Shown: positions 34,128 through 42,802, counted from the first letter of the stretch. The stretch is 64,000 bases of DNA from an uncultured Collinsella sp. (GCA_900544095.1 UQTV01000004.1:62001-126000), one strand, 5' to 3'. Made by a program: numbers and translations. Notes: generated by a model not told the origin, from the letters alone.

Positions 34128-35228
34128 CTATTTCACGCATTGAGCCGCGAGATAGTCGCGGAAGAATGGCAATTCAAATGCGACGAGCCCTCGTCCTCGT
34201 TCCCCGATGATGCCGGCATCTATCATGCGGCGTCGGTAGCGGGAGACCTGCTGCGGCGAACGCTTAAGGCGCTCGACAAGGTCAGCGGTGGTGGACTCTT
34301 CCTCGTCATCGAGCATGGCGATGAGGAATCGCTTGTCCTCTGCAGTGAGTTCCCGATAGGTTGCCGCGAGGATTCGGTCGTCCATCTCGTCGCGCGCGAT
34401 TTTGATTCCCAGGTCAAAGTCGCGTGACGAGATTTCCTTCGAATCGCTTGTGAGATCCCAGGCACGGTAGCCTACGAGTTGCAATAGGAAGGGAAAACCA
34501 GAGATCGAGCGAACGGCTCTATCGATTCCCTCAGCATCTGCCAGGCGATCGTTTTCCTGGATTGTGCGAATCAAGGCCTCGCGTACGTCATAGTCGGCAA
34601 TGCGACCCAGATGATATTGTTGGGCGCGGCGAAGGAACGAGACCGTCTTGTGGTTCAGTAGCGTCGATACGTTGTTGGGAAGTCCCGCCATGAGCAGGGC
34701 GACGCGTTTCCCATCGGTCACAAAGTGCTGATACGTCGCTGCGAGCTGAATCATCTCGTTGAGTGTCGGGTCCACCTCGTCAACCGTGACGAGCAGACCG
34801 GTGCCCGCCTCGTTGAGCTGGTCGATGATGTCGCTCATGCGATAACGCCAGGTTGAGGCATCGTGAACGCGACTGACCTCGATGCTGCCGAGCGGTGCAA
34901 TTCCGAGACCGGTGACTTCGAAGTGGTTGGACGGGTCGATAAGATGGCCGGCAGCACGTTTCGCCCCGAACTCGATTTCCTCAAGCATTCCCGGGAGCGC
35001 GGTCGTCTTTACGGCTATCCAGCCGTGGGATTCCGCCCTTGTCGCGAGCGACGACATGAGAGCGGTTTTACCGGTTCCACGCGCGCCTGAGAAGATCGAG
35101 GTCAATTCTGGGCGCCTACGCTGGCTCAAGAAGGCACGGTCCAAATCCCGAATAATCTGTTGTCTGCCAGCGAGATGGGCAGGAACCTCGCCAAAACTGG
35201 GGGTAAACGGGTTCTCGAGATATTTCAC
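34128..35228 (-). CDS. AAA ATPase with C-terminal winged helix, paralogue 2
   Basis: A 366-residue ATPase parallel to the one at 30463. Walker A is Gly-Ala-Arg-Gly-Thr-Gly-Lys-Thr near residue 48 and Walker B is Leu-Leu-Val-Thr-Val-Asp-Glu-Val near residue 145. The block Met-Ala-Gly-Leu-Pro-Asn-Asn-Val and Val-Ser-Phe-Leu-Arg-Arg-Ala-Gln-Gln-Tyr matches the paralogue almost exactly in position. The C-terminus is a predicted winged helix. A GTG start at 35228 has AAAGGAGAG six bases upstream. It converges on the UvrA-like gene, so the pair of ATPases flanks it. Function unknown. Confidence 0.78.
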   Translation of the reverse strand: MKYLENPFTPSFGEVPAHLAGRQQIIRDLDRAFLSQRRRPELTSIFSGARGTGKTALMSSLATRAESHGWIAVKTTALPGMLEEIEFGAKRAAGHLIDPSNHFEVTGLGIAPLGSIEVSRVHDASTWRYRMSDIIDQLNEAGTGLLVTVDEVDPTLNEMIQLAATYQHFVTDGKRVALLMAGLPNNVSTLLNHKTVSFLRRAQQYHLGRIADYDVREALIRTIQENDRLADAEGIDRAVRSISGFPFLLQLVGYRAWDLTSDSKEISSRDFDLGIKIARDEMDDRILAATYRELTAEDKRFLIAMLDDEEESTTADLVERLKRSPQQVSRYRRRMIDAGIIGERGRGLVAFELPFFRDYLAAQCVK

Positions 35229-35345
35229 AAGGCTCTCCTTTCACACCGCCGTTTAACTTCATTTTACTTTAGTTAATTCTGATTAAAAGTGAGGGCTCTT
35301 TATCTAGAGCATCAATTAGGCGTGTGTGCCATCGGCGTGGCGCTT

Positions 35346-35380
35346 GAATGTGACAAAGGGATAGTTCCTTTGTCACATTC
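35346..35380. repeat. TGTGACAAA-armed hairpin, copy 4, overlapping the trmL stop
   Basis: Arms gaatgtgacaaaggga and tcctttgtcacattc are complementary with a short centre. The stop codon (TGA, 35375-35373 on the minus strand) and the last methionine codon of trmL lie inside the right arm, so the repeat provides the end of the protein. Confidence 0.75.
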
Positions 35381-35972
35381 CCGGAAAGCCTGTTTGGCGC
35401 AGGGCTTCGTAGAGGACGATGGCGGCGCTGTTGGAAAGGTTGAGTGCGCTGATGCGGTAGTCGTCCGGGTTGACGAAGTTGCCGCAGATGTCCTGTTGAA
35501 GGATGGCCTCGTGGCTGTCCTCGGTGTGCCCGAGCGATTCCTCGTGGGCTCCCCAAGCCTCGGCGTTATCGAGTGAGTCGCAATCGCGCAGCATCGGGAT
35601 GCGCTCGCAGCGCTCGGGCGCCGCGGCAAGCAGTGGCTCGGGAATGCCCGAGCTCTCGCTGCCAAAGACCAAGTAGTCGCCATCGCGGTAGGTACTCTGC
35701 GCATAGGTGCGGCGTGCCTTTTTGGTCAGCAGATGCAGGCGTTCGTCGGCAGGGGAGAGACCATTGCGTGCAAGGAAATCCTCCCAGCCGGCATAGGTGG
35801 TCACGTCCAAGTTTTGCCAGTAGCCCAGGCCGGCGCGACGCACCGTCTTGTCGTCGAGTGAAAACCCCAGCGGCTCCACCAGATGCAGGCGGGCGCCGGT
35901 GACCACGCAGGTACGGCCGATATTGCCCGTATTGGCCGGAATCTCGGGCGCATACAGCACAATGTTGAACAT
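35373..35972 (-). CDS. trmL: tRNA (cytidine/uridine-34-2'-O)-methyltransferase, TrmL type
   Basis: A 199-residue SPOUT methyltransferase that modifies the wobble base. It has Pro-Glu-Ile-Pro-Ala-Asn-Thr-Gly-Asn-Ile-Gly-Arg-Thr near residue 9, Phe-Gly-Ser-Glu-Ser-Ser-Gly-Ile-Pro near 97 and the C-terminal knot block Leu-Asn-Leu-Ser-Asn-Ser-Ala-Ala. Usual length is about 155; here roughly 40 extra residues sit between Ile-Pro-Met and Leu-Asn-Leu-Ser, inside the knot region. The ATG at 35972 follows AGGAGA; a longer in-frame opening lacks a site. Confidence 0.9.
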   Translation of the reverse strand: MFNIVLYAPEIPANTGNIGRTCVVTGARLHLVEPLGFSLDDKTVRRAGLGYWQNLDVTTYAGWEDFLARNGLSPADERLHLLTKKARRTYAQSTYRDGDYLVFGSESSGIPEPLLAAAPERCERIPMLRDCDSLDNAEAWGAHEESLGHTEDSHEAILQQDICGNFVNPDDYRISALNLSNSAAIVLYEALRQTGFPGM

Positions 35973-35995
35973 GAATCTCCTTGGCTCAGAACGAA

Positions 35996-36034
35996 AAACC
36001 ACCACGAAGGGGACAGGCACCTTCGTGGTGGTTT
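35996..36034. repeat. CCACCACGAAGG-armed hairpin with GGGACAG core
   Basis: Arms aaaccaccacgaagg and ccttcgtggtggttt surround ggacaggca. The core is the same type as in the TGACAAA and CTGCCAAA hairpins, but the arms are unrelated. It lies between trmL and the CobW-like gene. Confidence 0.7.
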
Positions 36035-36073
36035 GGCGGTTACGTAGGCGGACAAATACCCGCTTGGATAAAC

Positions 36074-37204
36074 CTAGGCGCGGTGCCAGTCGGTCAGGCA
36101 GGCATCGAGGGAGGCGATGAGCGCATCCTTGTCCATGTGACGGCCGATGACGCACAGGCTTGTCATGCGGTCGCCCGTCTCGTCGTCCCAAATCTGCATG
36201 ATTTCGGGGTTCTCGTCGATGATCTTCTGCTTCTCGCCCTCGGGTGCGGAGTCAACGAACAGGCCGTTCTCCATCAGGCGCATCTGGTGGCCGGCCTGCT
36301 CGAACATGTAGCACATGTCCGGATCGCCGGTCTGCCACAGCGGACCCTTGACGCGGATGACCTCGTCGGGCCACTCCTGCTCAACAAAATCGGTGAACTT
36401 CTGCAGGTCAAACGGCTGGCGGCGCGAGTACACAAAGGTCTCGATGTCATACTCGAGCACCTCGGGGTCGTCGTGCTCCTCGGGATGCTCCATGGCCTCG
36501 ATCCAGGCGGCGGAGTTGTAGGCGCGCATAAAGTCGAAGCGGTCGGTATCGAGCAGCTCCTCCATGGGGACCTCACCGTTTTGGGCCTCGACGATCACGG
36601 CGTCCTTCTGCAGGCTGCGCACGATAGCCTTGAGCTCGGCGATCTGTTCAGGGCTCACGGTATCGGTCTTGTTGAGGATCAACGTGGAGCAGAACTCGAT
36701 CTGCTGGATGAGCAGGCTCTCGATGTCGTCCTCGTCGATATCCTCGGCCAGCAGGTCGCGACCGCCGTTGAACTCGTCGTACATGCGGGCGCAGTCGACC
36801 ACGGCCACGATGTTGTCGAGCGCGAGCTTGGGTTCGCCGCCCACCTTGGCCTCGTCGCAGAAGCTCGAGATGGTGTAGGCGATGGGGATGGGCTCGCAAA
36901 TGCCCGAGGCCTCGATGATGATGTAGTCGAAGTTGCCAGAATCGGCGATGCCCTGCAGCTGGTTGGCAAGGTCGTCCGAAAGCGTGCAGCAGATGCAGCC
37001 GTTGGTGAGCGGGATGAGGTCATCGGTCTCGGAAAGGCCGCCGTCGGCGATAAGGCTGGCGTCGACGTTGATCTCGCCGATGTCGTTGACGATCACGGCG
37101 GCGCGGATGCCGCCGTCGTTAGCGAGGATGTGGTTGAGCAGCGTGGTCTTGCCGGCACCGAGGTATCCGGTAAGCATGATGATCTTCACGGGTTTGTTGG
37201 GCAT
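36074..37204 (-). CDS. CobW/G3E-family GTPase (metal chaperone type)
   Basis: A 376-residue G3E GTPase. Walker A is Gly-Tyr-Leu-Gly-Ala-Gly-Lys-Thr-Thr near residue 14. The metal-binding Cys-Ile-Cys-Cys lies near residue 68 and the G4-like Leu-Asn-Lys-Thr-Asp near 155. The C-terminal CobW domain starts near residue 240. Members insert or shuttle metals such as zinc or cobalt. AAAGGAGGG before the ATG at 37204 decides the start. Confidence 0.87.
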   Translation of the reverse strand: MPNKPVKIIMLTGYLGAGKTTLLNHILANDGGIRAAVIVNDIGEINVDASLIADGGLSETDDLIPLTNGCICCTLSDDLANQLQGIADSGNFDYIIIEASGICEPIPIAYTISSFCDEAKVGGEPKLALDNIVAVVDCARMYDEFNGGRDLLAEDIDEDDIESLLIQQIEFCSTLILNKTDTVSPEQIAELKAIVRSLQKDAVIVEAQNGEVPMEELLDTDRFDFMRAYNSAAWIEAMEHPEEHDDPEVLEYDIETFVYSRRQPFDLQKFTDFVEQEWPDEVIRVKGPLWQTGDPDMCYMFEQAGHQMRLMENGLFVDSAPEGEKQKIIDENPEIMQIWDDETGDRMTSLCVIGRHMDKDALIASLDACLTDWHRA

Positions 37205-37290
37205 GTGCCCTCCTTTGTTAGACATGGCTTACAGTTGAATCTTATGCCAAACGCCTGCTCTTATACCCACGCGCCGGCAAATAACACAGG

Positions 37291-37632
37291 CTACTCCCAG
37301 GCTCCCCATACATCGGGGCAATAACCGACGGTGGCCTTTTTGCCGTTGCGCACGATGGGTTCGGCTAGAACCTGCTGGTTTTCGAGCAGTTTGTCGAAGC
37401 GCTGGCTAGGGGTAAGGTGCTGGATGAGCGCGAGCGTCTCCTCGTCCTTGGCCTTGGGGTTGAGCAGCTTGTCGATGCCGCCGACCGCCTGCATCACGCT
37501 CGTGAGCTCGCCCTTGCTCATCTCCTTTTCCCTAAGGTCAATAAACTGCACCTTAATGCGGCGCTCCTTAAAATAGCGCTGGGCCTTCTTGGTATCGAAA
37601 GACTTTTTGGTTCCAAAAATCTGGATATTCAT
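37291..37632 (-). CDS. ArsC/Spx-family protein lacking the N-terminal cysteine
   Basis: A 113-residue thioredoxin-fold protein with the ArsC/YffB layout: the opening strand Ile-Gln-Ile-Phe-Gly-Thr-Lys, Leu-Leu-Asn-Pro, and the last block Ala-Glu-Pro-Ile-Val-Arg-Asn-Gly. In the active-site loop the family normally has Cys directly before Asp-Thr; here it reads Ser-Phe-Asp-Thr (residues 11-14), so the catalytic cysteine is absent. It is probably a non-enzymatic relative. It ends 86 bases downstream of the CobW-like start. Confidence 0.75.
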   Translation of the reverse strand: MNIQIFGTKKSFDTKKAQRYFKERRIKVQFIDLREKEMSKGELTSVMQAVGGIDKLLNPKAKDEETLALIQHLTPSQRFDKLLENQQVLAEPIVRNGKKATVGYCPDVWGAWE

Positions 37633-37643
37633 GCTCCGCCGCT

Positions 37644-38267
37644 CTATCGAATGAAGTTGGTCGTTGCTCGATCTGCCTCGGGTGCGTTGATACCGGCGGC
37701 CTGTCCTGCCTCGATACAGCGCAGGAGCCAGGCCATGTTTTTGCCGATGTTTCGCATGGTGGCCAGGCCCTCGGCGTCCTGGGTGGCCTCGCCCGGCATG
37801 GCACCAAAGACGTTGTTCCAGTACGTGGAGGCCACCACGGGCATCTGGTTGATAGTGAAGTACTTGTTGAGTACATCGAAGGTGGTCGACGTGCCGCCAC
37901 GGCGGGCGACGGCGACCGCGGCACCCGGCTTGTGCGCAAAGGCCTTGCTGCCAGCATAGAATGCGCGGTCGAGAGCCGAGAGGATGCGTCCGCTGGGATG
38001 CGCATAGTAGACGGGGGAGCCAAAGACAAAGCCATCTGCCTGCTCGGCGGCAGCGATCAGCTCGTTCACCACGTCGTCGTCAAAGGTGCAGCGGCAATCG
38101 AGCTTGCCGCACTGGCCACAGCCAATGCAGTCGCGAATGGGCTTGGCGCCCAGCTGGAACACCTCGGTATCGATACCCTCGGCGTTGAGTTGCTCGGCGA
38201 CTTCGGCGAGTGCGCGGGCGGTGTTGCCGTTTGCCTTGGGACTGCCATTGACCAAAAGAACCTTCAT
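37644..38267 (-). CDS. NAD(P)H-dependent FMN oxidoreductase, flavodoxin-like
   Basis: A 207-residue flavodoxin-fold protein. The FMN phosphate loop Gly-Ser-Pro-Lys-Ala-Asn-Gly-Asn-Thr lies near residue 8. A cysteine cluster Cys-Ile-Gly-Cys-Gly-Gln-Cys near residue 47 resembles the iron-sulfur flavoprotein group. The second FMN contact is Gly-Ser-Pro-Val-Tyr-Tyr. The physiological substrate is unknown. It lies 11 bases before the ArsC-like gene on the same strand and probably shares an operon with it. Confidence 0.82.
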   Translation of the reverse strand: MKVLLVNGSPKANGNTARALAEVAEQLNAEGIDTEVFQLGAKPIRDCIGCGQCGKLDCRCTFDDDVVNELIAAAEQADGFVFGSPVYYAHPSGRILSALDRAFYAGSKAFAHKPGAAVAVARRGGTSTTFDVLNKYFTINQMPVVASTYWNNVFGAMPGEATQDAEGLATMRNIGKNMAWLLRCIEAGQAAGINAPEADRATTNFIR

Positions 38268-38341
38268 CACAAACTCCCTCTGCTGTTGGTGACTTCTGCA
38301 GAGGATTATCGCACGATGGGGGAGGCGGTGCGGGCGCGGTG

Positions 38342-39871
38342 CTAATCCAGTTTGGTACCTGGAACCTGCACGGCTTTACCGAGCAACGCTTTGAGCTCGT
38401 TCAAAATGGAAACGGGCTGTCGGTCAACGCTGTTCAGATGGAGCGTGGCCACGCGAATGGGCGGCTGATATTCAAGCGAGCCGATGAGCACGGGAGAACC
38501 CAGGAATCGTTCGATTTCGTTTGCGAGCTCGTCGATTGCCTCGGGGCCGAGCTCATCGAAAAGCGCCACGAACATTGGTCCCGTCGAGCGGAACAGGCGA
38601 CCCTTGCCACGCGAACAATCCATGAGGCAGGCAGCGCTTTCTGCCAAAACACGGTCGCCCGCATCAAAGCCAAAGCGGGCATTGACCTCAGCGATATCGT
38701 CGACCTTAATGGCAATAAAGCCTGCCTCGCGCGCCACGCGGCGCATCTCTCCAATAGCGTTGACCAGGGCGTGGACATCGCCCAGGCCCGTTACCGAGTC
38801 GGTCGTATCTGCCAAGCTTCGGTTGATGATAATGCCCACATACATGCTGGGCTCGGTATCGGTGCCGTCCAAACGGTAGCCCGTGCAGTCGCAAAGCACG
38901 TATTTTCCGGTGGCATCCATTACGCGATACTGCATGTAGTGGAAGTGCCACGTGCCGTTTATCACCATGTCGAGCTCGGCGCGTACGTTGTCGCGGTCCT
39001 CGGGATGAACGCGGGCGAGCCACATGTCGAGTGAGTTAAAAGGGTGCTGGGAGGGCAGGTCAAAATCGCGCACGGCGTTGACCGACCATTGCGATTCTCC
39101 CGTATCGAGATTGAGGATGAACGGATAGCGCGTCTCGGAGCTCATGGAGATCGCTTGGAACACCCGGTCGTTGCAGGGAAGCTGGTCGACGATTGGGCGT
39201 TGCGGCGCGTCATTGTCTTTCGGTTGCTGCACGCGATGCATAAGCTTATAGCGATACATCTTGCGATCGGCATCCATCGTCATCTGGCGACGCGTGTCGC
39301 CGGCAAGTGGATCGACGCGCGAGCAGCCAAAGCTAAAGCTGGCGATCATGGGCGCCTTGCCACCTGAGCTCGCCTCGATCAGCCCGGCACGTACCCGCTC
39401 CAAGCGCTGCTCGAGTTCGGTCTCGTTTGCGGAGAGCGAGATGAGCACAAACTCGTCTCCACCGATGCGGAACAGCATCTCATCGTGCTCCATGGTTTCG
39501 GAGAGCGTGCGGCAGATGCTCAGAATATAGCGATTGCCTTCGGCGTGGCCAAACCTATCATTGCAATGTTTGAGATGGTCGATGTCAATATAGGCGCAGG
39601 TGAAGGGGTCACCTTTGTGCCAGAGTTGCTCGACGTGACGGTCGAGTCCGCCGCGGTTGCCCAAGTTGGTGAGCGGGTCGATATAGGCGTTGCTCTCAAG
39701 CAGCCGGCGCTCTTGTTGCAGGATGGCATGCGTCTTTTGCAGTTGCTCGCCAACGGCGCGCAGCTCAGCAGGCAGCGCGGCAACATCGAGTTCGGCGGTC
39801 GAGATGCCATTCGCAAGTCGCTGAAGATAGGCAATAATCGATTGCTCACCCAGGCGATATGACTCGTTCAT
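38342..39871 (-). CDS. GGDEF diguanylate cyclase with PAS and degenerate GGDEF
   Basis: A 509-residue protein. A canonical GGDEF domain (residues about 60-210, motif Arg-Ile-Gly-Gly-Asp-Glu-Phe near 136-141) should make cyclic di-GMP; no RxxD inhibitory site is visible. Then a PAS-like sensor (about 225-340) and a second, degenerate GGDEF (about 350-490, motif position Ser-Thr-Gly-Pro-Met-Phe). AGGAGG supports the ATG at 39871. It shares this architecture with the larger gene just downstream of it in coordinates (39999-42716), which adds GGDEF and EAL domains. Confidence 0.85.
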   Translation of the reverse strand: MNESYRLGEQSIIAYLQRLANGISTAELDVAALPAELRAVGEQLQKTHAILQQERRLLESNAYIDPLTNLGNRGGLDRHVEQLWHKGDPFTCAYIDIDHLKHCNDRFGHAEGNRYILSICRTLSETMEHDEMLFRIGGDEFVLISLSANETELEQRLERVRAGLIEASSGGKAPMIASFSFGCSRVDPLAGDTRRQMTMDADRKMYRYKLMHRVQQPKDNDAPQRPIVDQLPCNDRVFQAISMSSETRYPFILNLDTGESQWSVNAVRDFDLPSQHPFNSLDMWLARVHPEDRDNVRAELDMVINGTWHFHYMQYRVMDATGKYVLCDCTGYRLDGTDTEPSMYVGIIINRSLADTTDSVTGLGDVHALVNAIGEMRRVAREAGFIAIKVDDIAEVNARFGFDAGDRVLAESAACLMDCSRGKGRLFRSTGPMFVALFDELGPEAIDELANEIERFLGSPVLIGSLEYQPPIRVATLHLNSVDRQPVSILNELKALLGKAVQVPGTKLD

Positions 39872-39998
39872 GATGGATAACCTCCTTGGGCGGAACAACG
39901 GTTTGTATCATATCCCCAATTCGGTTTGAACTGGGGATATAAGTTAGCTAATGGAGACAAATGCCCCCTTCGGCGGTGGCGTTTTGCGCGCGAGCGTA

Positions 39999-42716
39999 TC
40001 AGTTGTTATTGCCGCCATCGAGTAATGCCTCAAAATCCTTCGCCGGCATGGGGCGGTAGTAGAGGAAGCCCTGAGCGTAGCGGGCACCCATGTGGCGTAG
40101 CATGTTCGCCTGCTCATCTGTCTCGACGCCTTCGATTACAATGGGCAGATGGAGCGACTGCGCCATCTCGAGCATCGATGACACGATCTGCGCGCTGCGG
40201 CCTTGATCGCGGTCGGTGGGCACAAAGGTGCGGTCGAGCTTGATGACGTCGACGTTGACGTTCTTGAGCATCGCGAGCGTGGACTGACCGGTGCCAAAAT
40301 CGTCCATATAGGTCGAGAAGCCGCGGGTGTGCAAGTCGGCTGTCAGTTTGTCCACGGCTTCGGACTCTCCCGTATAAGCCGTCTCGGTGATCTCGATACG
40401 CATGAGCTCGGGCGGCAGGTTGTATTGGGCGGCAAGCGCCCCCATATGCTCGGCAACGTCGCAGGCAAGGATATCCACGCGCGACACATTAAGCGAGACC
40501 GGAACCACGCGAAGGCCGCGATCGAGACGCTCGCGCAGCCACGAGGCGACACCCTGCCAAATGTACTTGTCGAGCGTCACCACAAAGCCGCTTTCCTCGA
40601 GTGCGGGGATAAACGTTGCGGGCGAAATGAGAGAGCCATCCTTGTCAATCCAGCGGGTGAGTGCCTCGGCGCCAATGATCTCGCCGGTTTCCATATCGAC
40701 CTGGGGCTGCAGGTAGTACGTGATGCGGCCGTTTGAGAGCGCGTACTGGAACTCGGTCAGCGTGCGGTGGAACGCAATCTCGTGTTCATATTCTTCGGGG
40801 CGGAAAATAGCAATGCGCTCCTTGAAGTCGTTTTTGGCGCGTCGATTGGTAAACATGGCCTTTGCCTGCGCATCGATGGTGATCTCCTCATTGGAGTCGA
40901 TGGGGTAAATGCCCATGGACGGCCAAAAACCTACGCCGTCATCATGCCTGGCTACTGCCTCGCGAACGCGGTTGTAGATTTGATGGACGGTGATGTGCTT
41001 AAAGGGGATGAGTACGCAAAAGTCATCTTGGCCCCAGTACCCTGCGACGCCCATATCGGCATTCTCGATGTCCTTGAGGACCGTGCCCACATCGGCGAGT
41101 ACGCGGTCGCCCTCGGCCTGGCCGTGCCATTCATTAAACAGGCGCATGTGACCCATGTCGACGGTGGCGATGCACCAGGTGTCGTCGCGCCTTGCCTCGA
41201 GAAATGCGTTGGCGCGCCGCATAAACTCGCTGGGTCGATAGAGGCCCGTGAGCGAGTCGATACGTTCGGCGATGGCGCTTTTGCGCTCCGCCTCGGGTAT
41301 GGGGAGGCTGTCGTTGGGAACAAGCCCGCCGGCCGTGCGAAGGCGACGGTCGAGTTCGCCTAAAACGGCGGTCGCTTGATGGGTTAACTGCTCGTAAAAG
41401 GCCGGGACGACAAGGCAGGCGGGAGTAATGGTGTCGCCCGCGATTTGAACAGGAGCGAAAACAGCCTCTTTAAGGTGGCGGGTCAGTTGCTCGAATGCCT
41501 CATGGTCCAAATCGTTGCTGAGCACGACGAACTGGACGCTTCGTGAACGGAAGACCCGGCTTCTGCCGCGGGTGATCGACAGCATGCGGCCTGCGTATTC
41601 GGCAAGCATGTTGTCGACAGCCTCGGCCCCGTAGAGCTCGTTGAGATTCGCCGTGCCACGAATGCGCACCGCTATAAGCCCCGTCTCGCAGCGGTCGCGA
41701 CGGCAGGCATCGATAGCGTTGACCAGCATGCGCTGCGTTCCGAGGCCTGTGGCGGCGTCGACGGTTTCGGCAAGCGAGTGGTTGACGAGTTCGCCGACAT
41801 AGAGCGAGGGGACATTTCCGTCGCCGTCGATGCGAAACCCGCGAGCACGGCAGAGAACGTAGTCACCCGCGGCATTGCGCATGCGGTACTGCATGACACG
41901 GCGGTGTTTGGAGCCGTTAAAGATCTGGTTGATGTCGTTGGCGTAGGCCTCGAGGTCATCGGGATGGACGCGCGTCTTCCAGAAATCGCGGCAGCTGTCT
42001 ATGTGCTCCGAAGGAAGACCGAGATCGCGCAAGGCACCTTGCGACCAAAGGGTGCGGTCCTTGTCCAAGTTCTCGATAAAGAAATAACGGCCCTCGTTGA
42101 GCATCGAAAAAGCGTCGAAAATACGATCGCTTATTTCGAAGTCGTCGGCGTGGACTTGCGTAATATTGCGCCGATCGAGGTGCATGGCATGACGTAGCTT
42201 GTAGTCGTACATGCGATGGTCGGCATCGAGTGTCATGCGATTGGAGGCTTCGCCCAGGGCGGGGTCGGCGTGTGCCACTCCGTAGCTAAACGAGTGGGGC
42301 ATCTCGGAATCGTTGTTTTTGAGCAGGATCGTTCGGCAGTGTTCCAGACGTTCGGCGAGGTCGTCCTCGGTCGCAATCGTAGATAGGATGGCAAACTCGT
42401 CGCCGCCTATGCGAAACGCCGCCTCGTCCACTTTCATATACAGTTTGAGATAGAGGCTTACCTGCAAGATATAGCGGTTGCCCTCGTCATGCCCAAAGAC
42501 GTCGTTGCAGTGCTTGAGATTGTCGATATCGATGAACGCCATGGTAACGGGGGTGTCCTGCTCCCAGAGCTCCTCGAGGGAACGGGCAAAGCCGCCACGG
42601 TTGCCAAGCCCGGTAAGCTGGTCGGTAAAGGCGGTCCTGATCAGATCCTCCTGACGCTCGAGAAGGTCACGGACGGTCTTTTCGAGCGTTTCGGTGTAAT
42701 TGCTGACAGTATCCAT
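39999..42716 (-). CDS. Triple GGDEF-EAL protein
   Basis: A 905-residue cytoplasmic protein. GGDEF-1 has an intact motif (Arg-Ile-Gly-Gly-Asp-Glu-Phe, residues 102-108), then a PAS-like region (about 200-310) and a degenerate GGDEF-2 (about 325-440, Arg-Ser-Val-Gln-Phe). A third GGDEF (about 480-620) carries Trp-Gly-Gln-Asp-Asp-Phe and is probably inactive. The EAL domain (about 650-900) has Glu-Ala-Leu-Thr-Arg near 685 and Asp-Asp-Phe-Gly-Thr-Gly further on, as in active phosphodiesterases. It could both make and hydrolyse c-di-GMP. A paralogue lies 128 bases away at 38342-39871. Confidence 0.88.
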   Translation of the reverse strand: MDTVSNYTETLEKTVRDLLERQEDLIRTAFTDQLTGLGNRGGFARSLEELWEQDTPVTMAFIDIDNLKHCNDVFGHDEGNRYILQVSLYLKLYMKVDEAAFRIGGDEFAILSTIATEDDLAERLEHCRTILLKNNDSEMPHSFSYGVAHADPALGEASNRMTLDADHRMYDYKLRHAMHLDRRNITQVHADDFEISDRIFDAFSMLNEGRYFFIENLDKDRTLWSQGALRDLGLPSEHIDSCRDFWKTRVHPDDLEAYANDINQIFNGSKHRRVMQYRMRNAAGDYVLCRARGFRIDGDGNVPSLYVGELVNHSLAETVDAATGLGTQRMLVNAIDACRRDRCETGLIAVRIRGTANLNELYGAEAVDNMLAEYAGRMLSITRGRSRVFRSRSVQFVVLSNDLDHEAFEQLTRHLKEAVFAPVQIAGDTITPACLVVPAFYEQLTHQATAVLGELDRRLRTAGGLVPNDSLPIPEAERKSAIAERIDSLTGLYRPSEFMRRANAFLEARRDDTWCIATVDMGHMRLFNEWHGQAEGDRVLADVGTVLKDIENADMGVAGYWGQDDFCVLIPFKHITVHQIYNRVREAVARHDDGVGFWPSMGIYPIDSNEEITIDAQAKAMFTNRRAKNDFKERIAIFRPEEYEHEIAFHRTLTEFQYALSNGRITYYLQPQVDMETGEIIGAEALTRWIDKDGSLISPATFIPALEESGFVVTLDKYIWQGVASWLRERLDRGLRVVPVSLNVSRVDILACDVAEHMGALAAQYNLPPELMRIEITETAYTGESEAVDKLTADLHTRGFSTYMDDFGTGQSTLAMLKNVNVDVIKLDRTFVPTDRDQGRSAQIVSSMLEMAQSLHLPIVIEGVETDEQANMLRHMGARYAQGFLYYRPMPAKDFEALLDGGNNN

Positions 42717-42770
42717 GTTCTAAGCGGCTTTCTGAAGTCGGGGCGGATTGCGTCGGGCGAGCTCGTCGTG

Positions 42771-42802
42771 TACACGCGTCGTTGCTCAGCGTTTTGCGTG
42801 TA
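42771..42802 (-). promoter_or_regulatory. Palindrome in the leader of the GGDEF-EAL gene
   Basis: Half-sites tacacgc (42771-42777) and gcgtgta (42796-42802) are perfectly inverted with an 18-base spacer. A direct repeat of aataaacaacagta lies near 42872-42897 in the same 337-base gap. The gap holds no gene; the rest is unremarkable. Confidence 0.4.
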
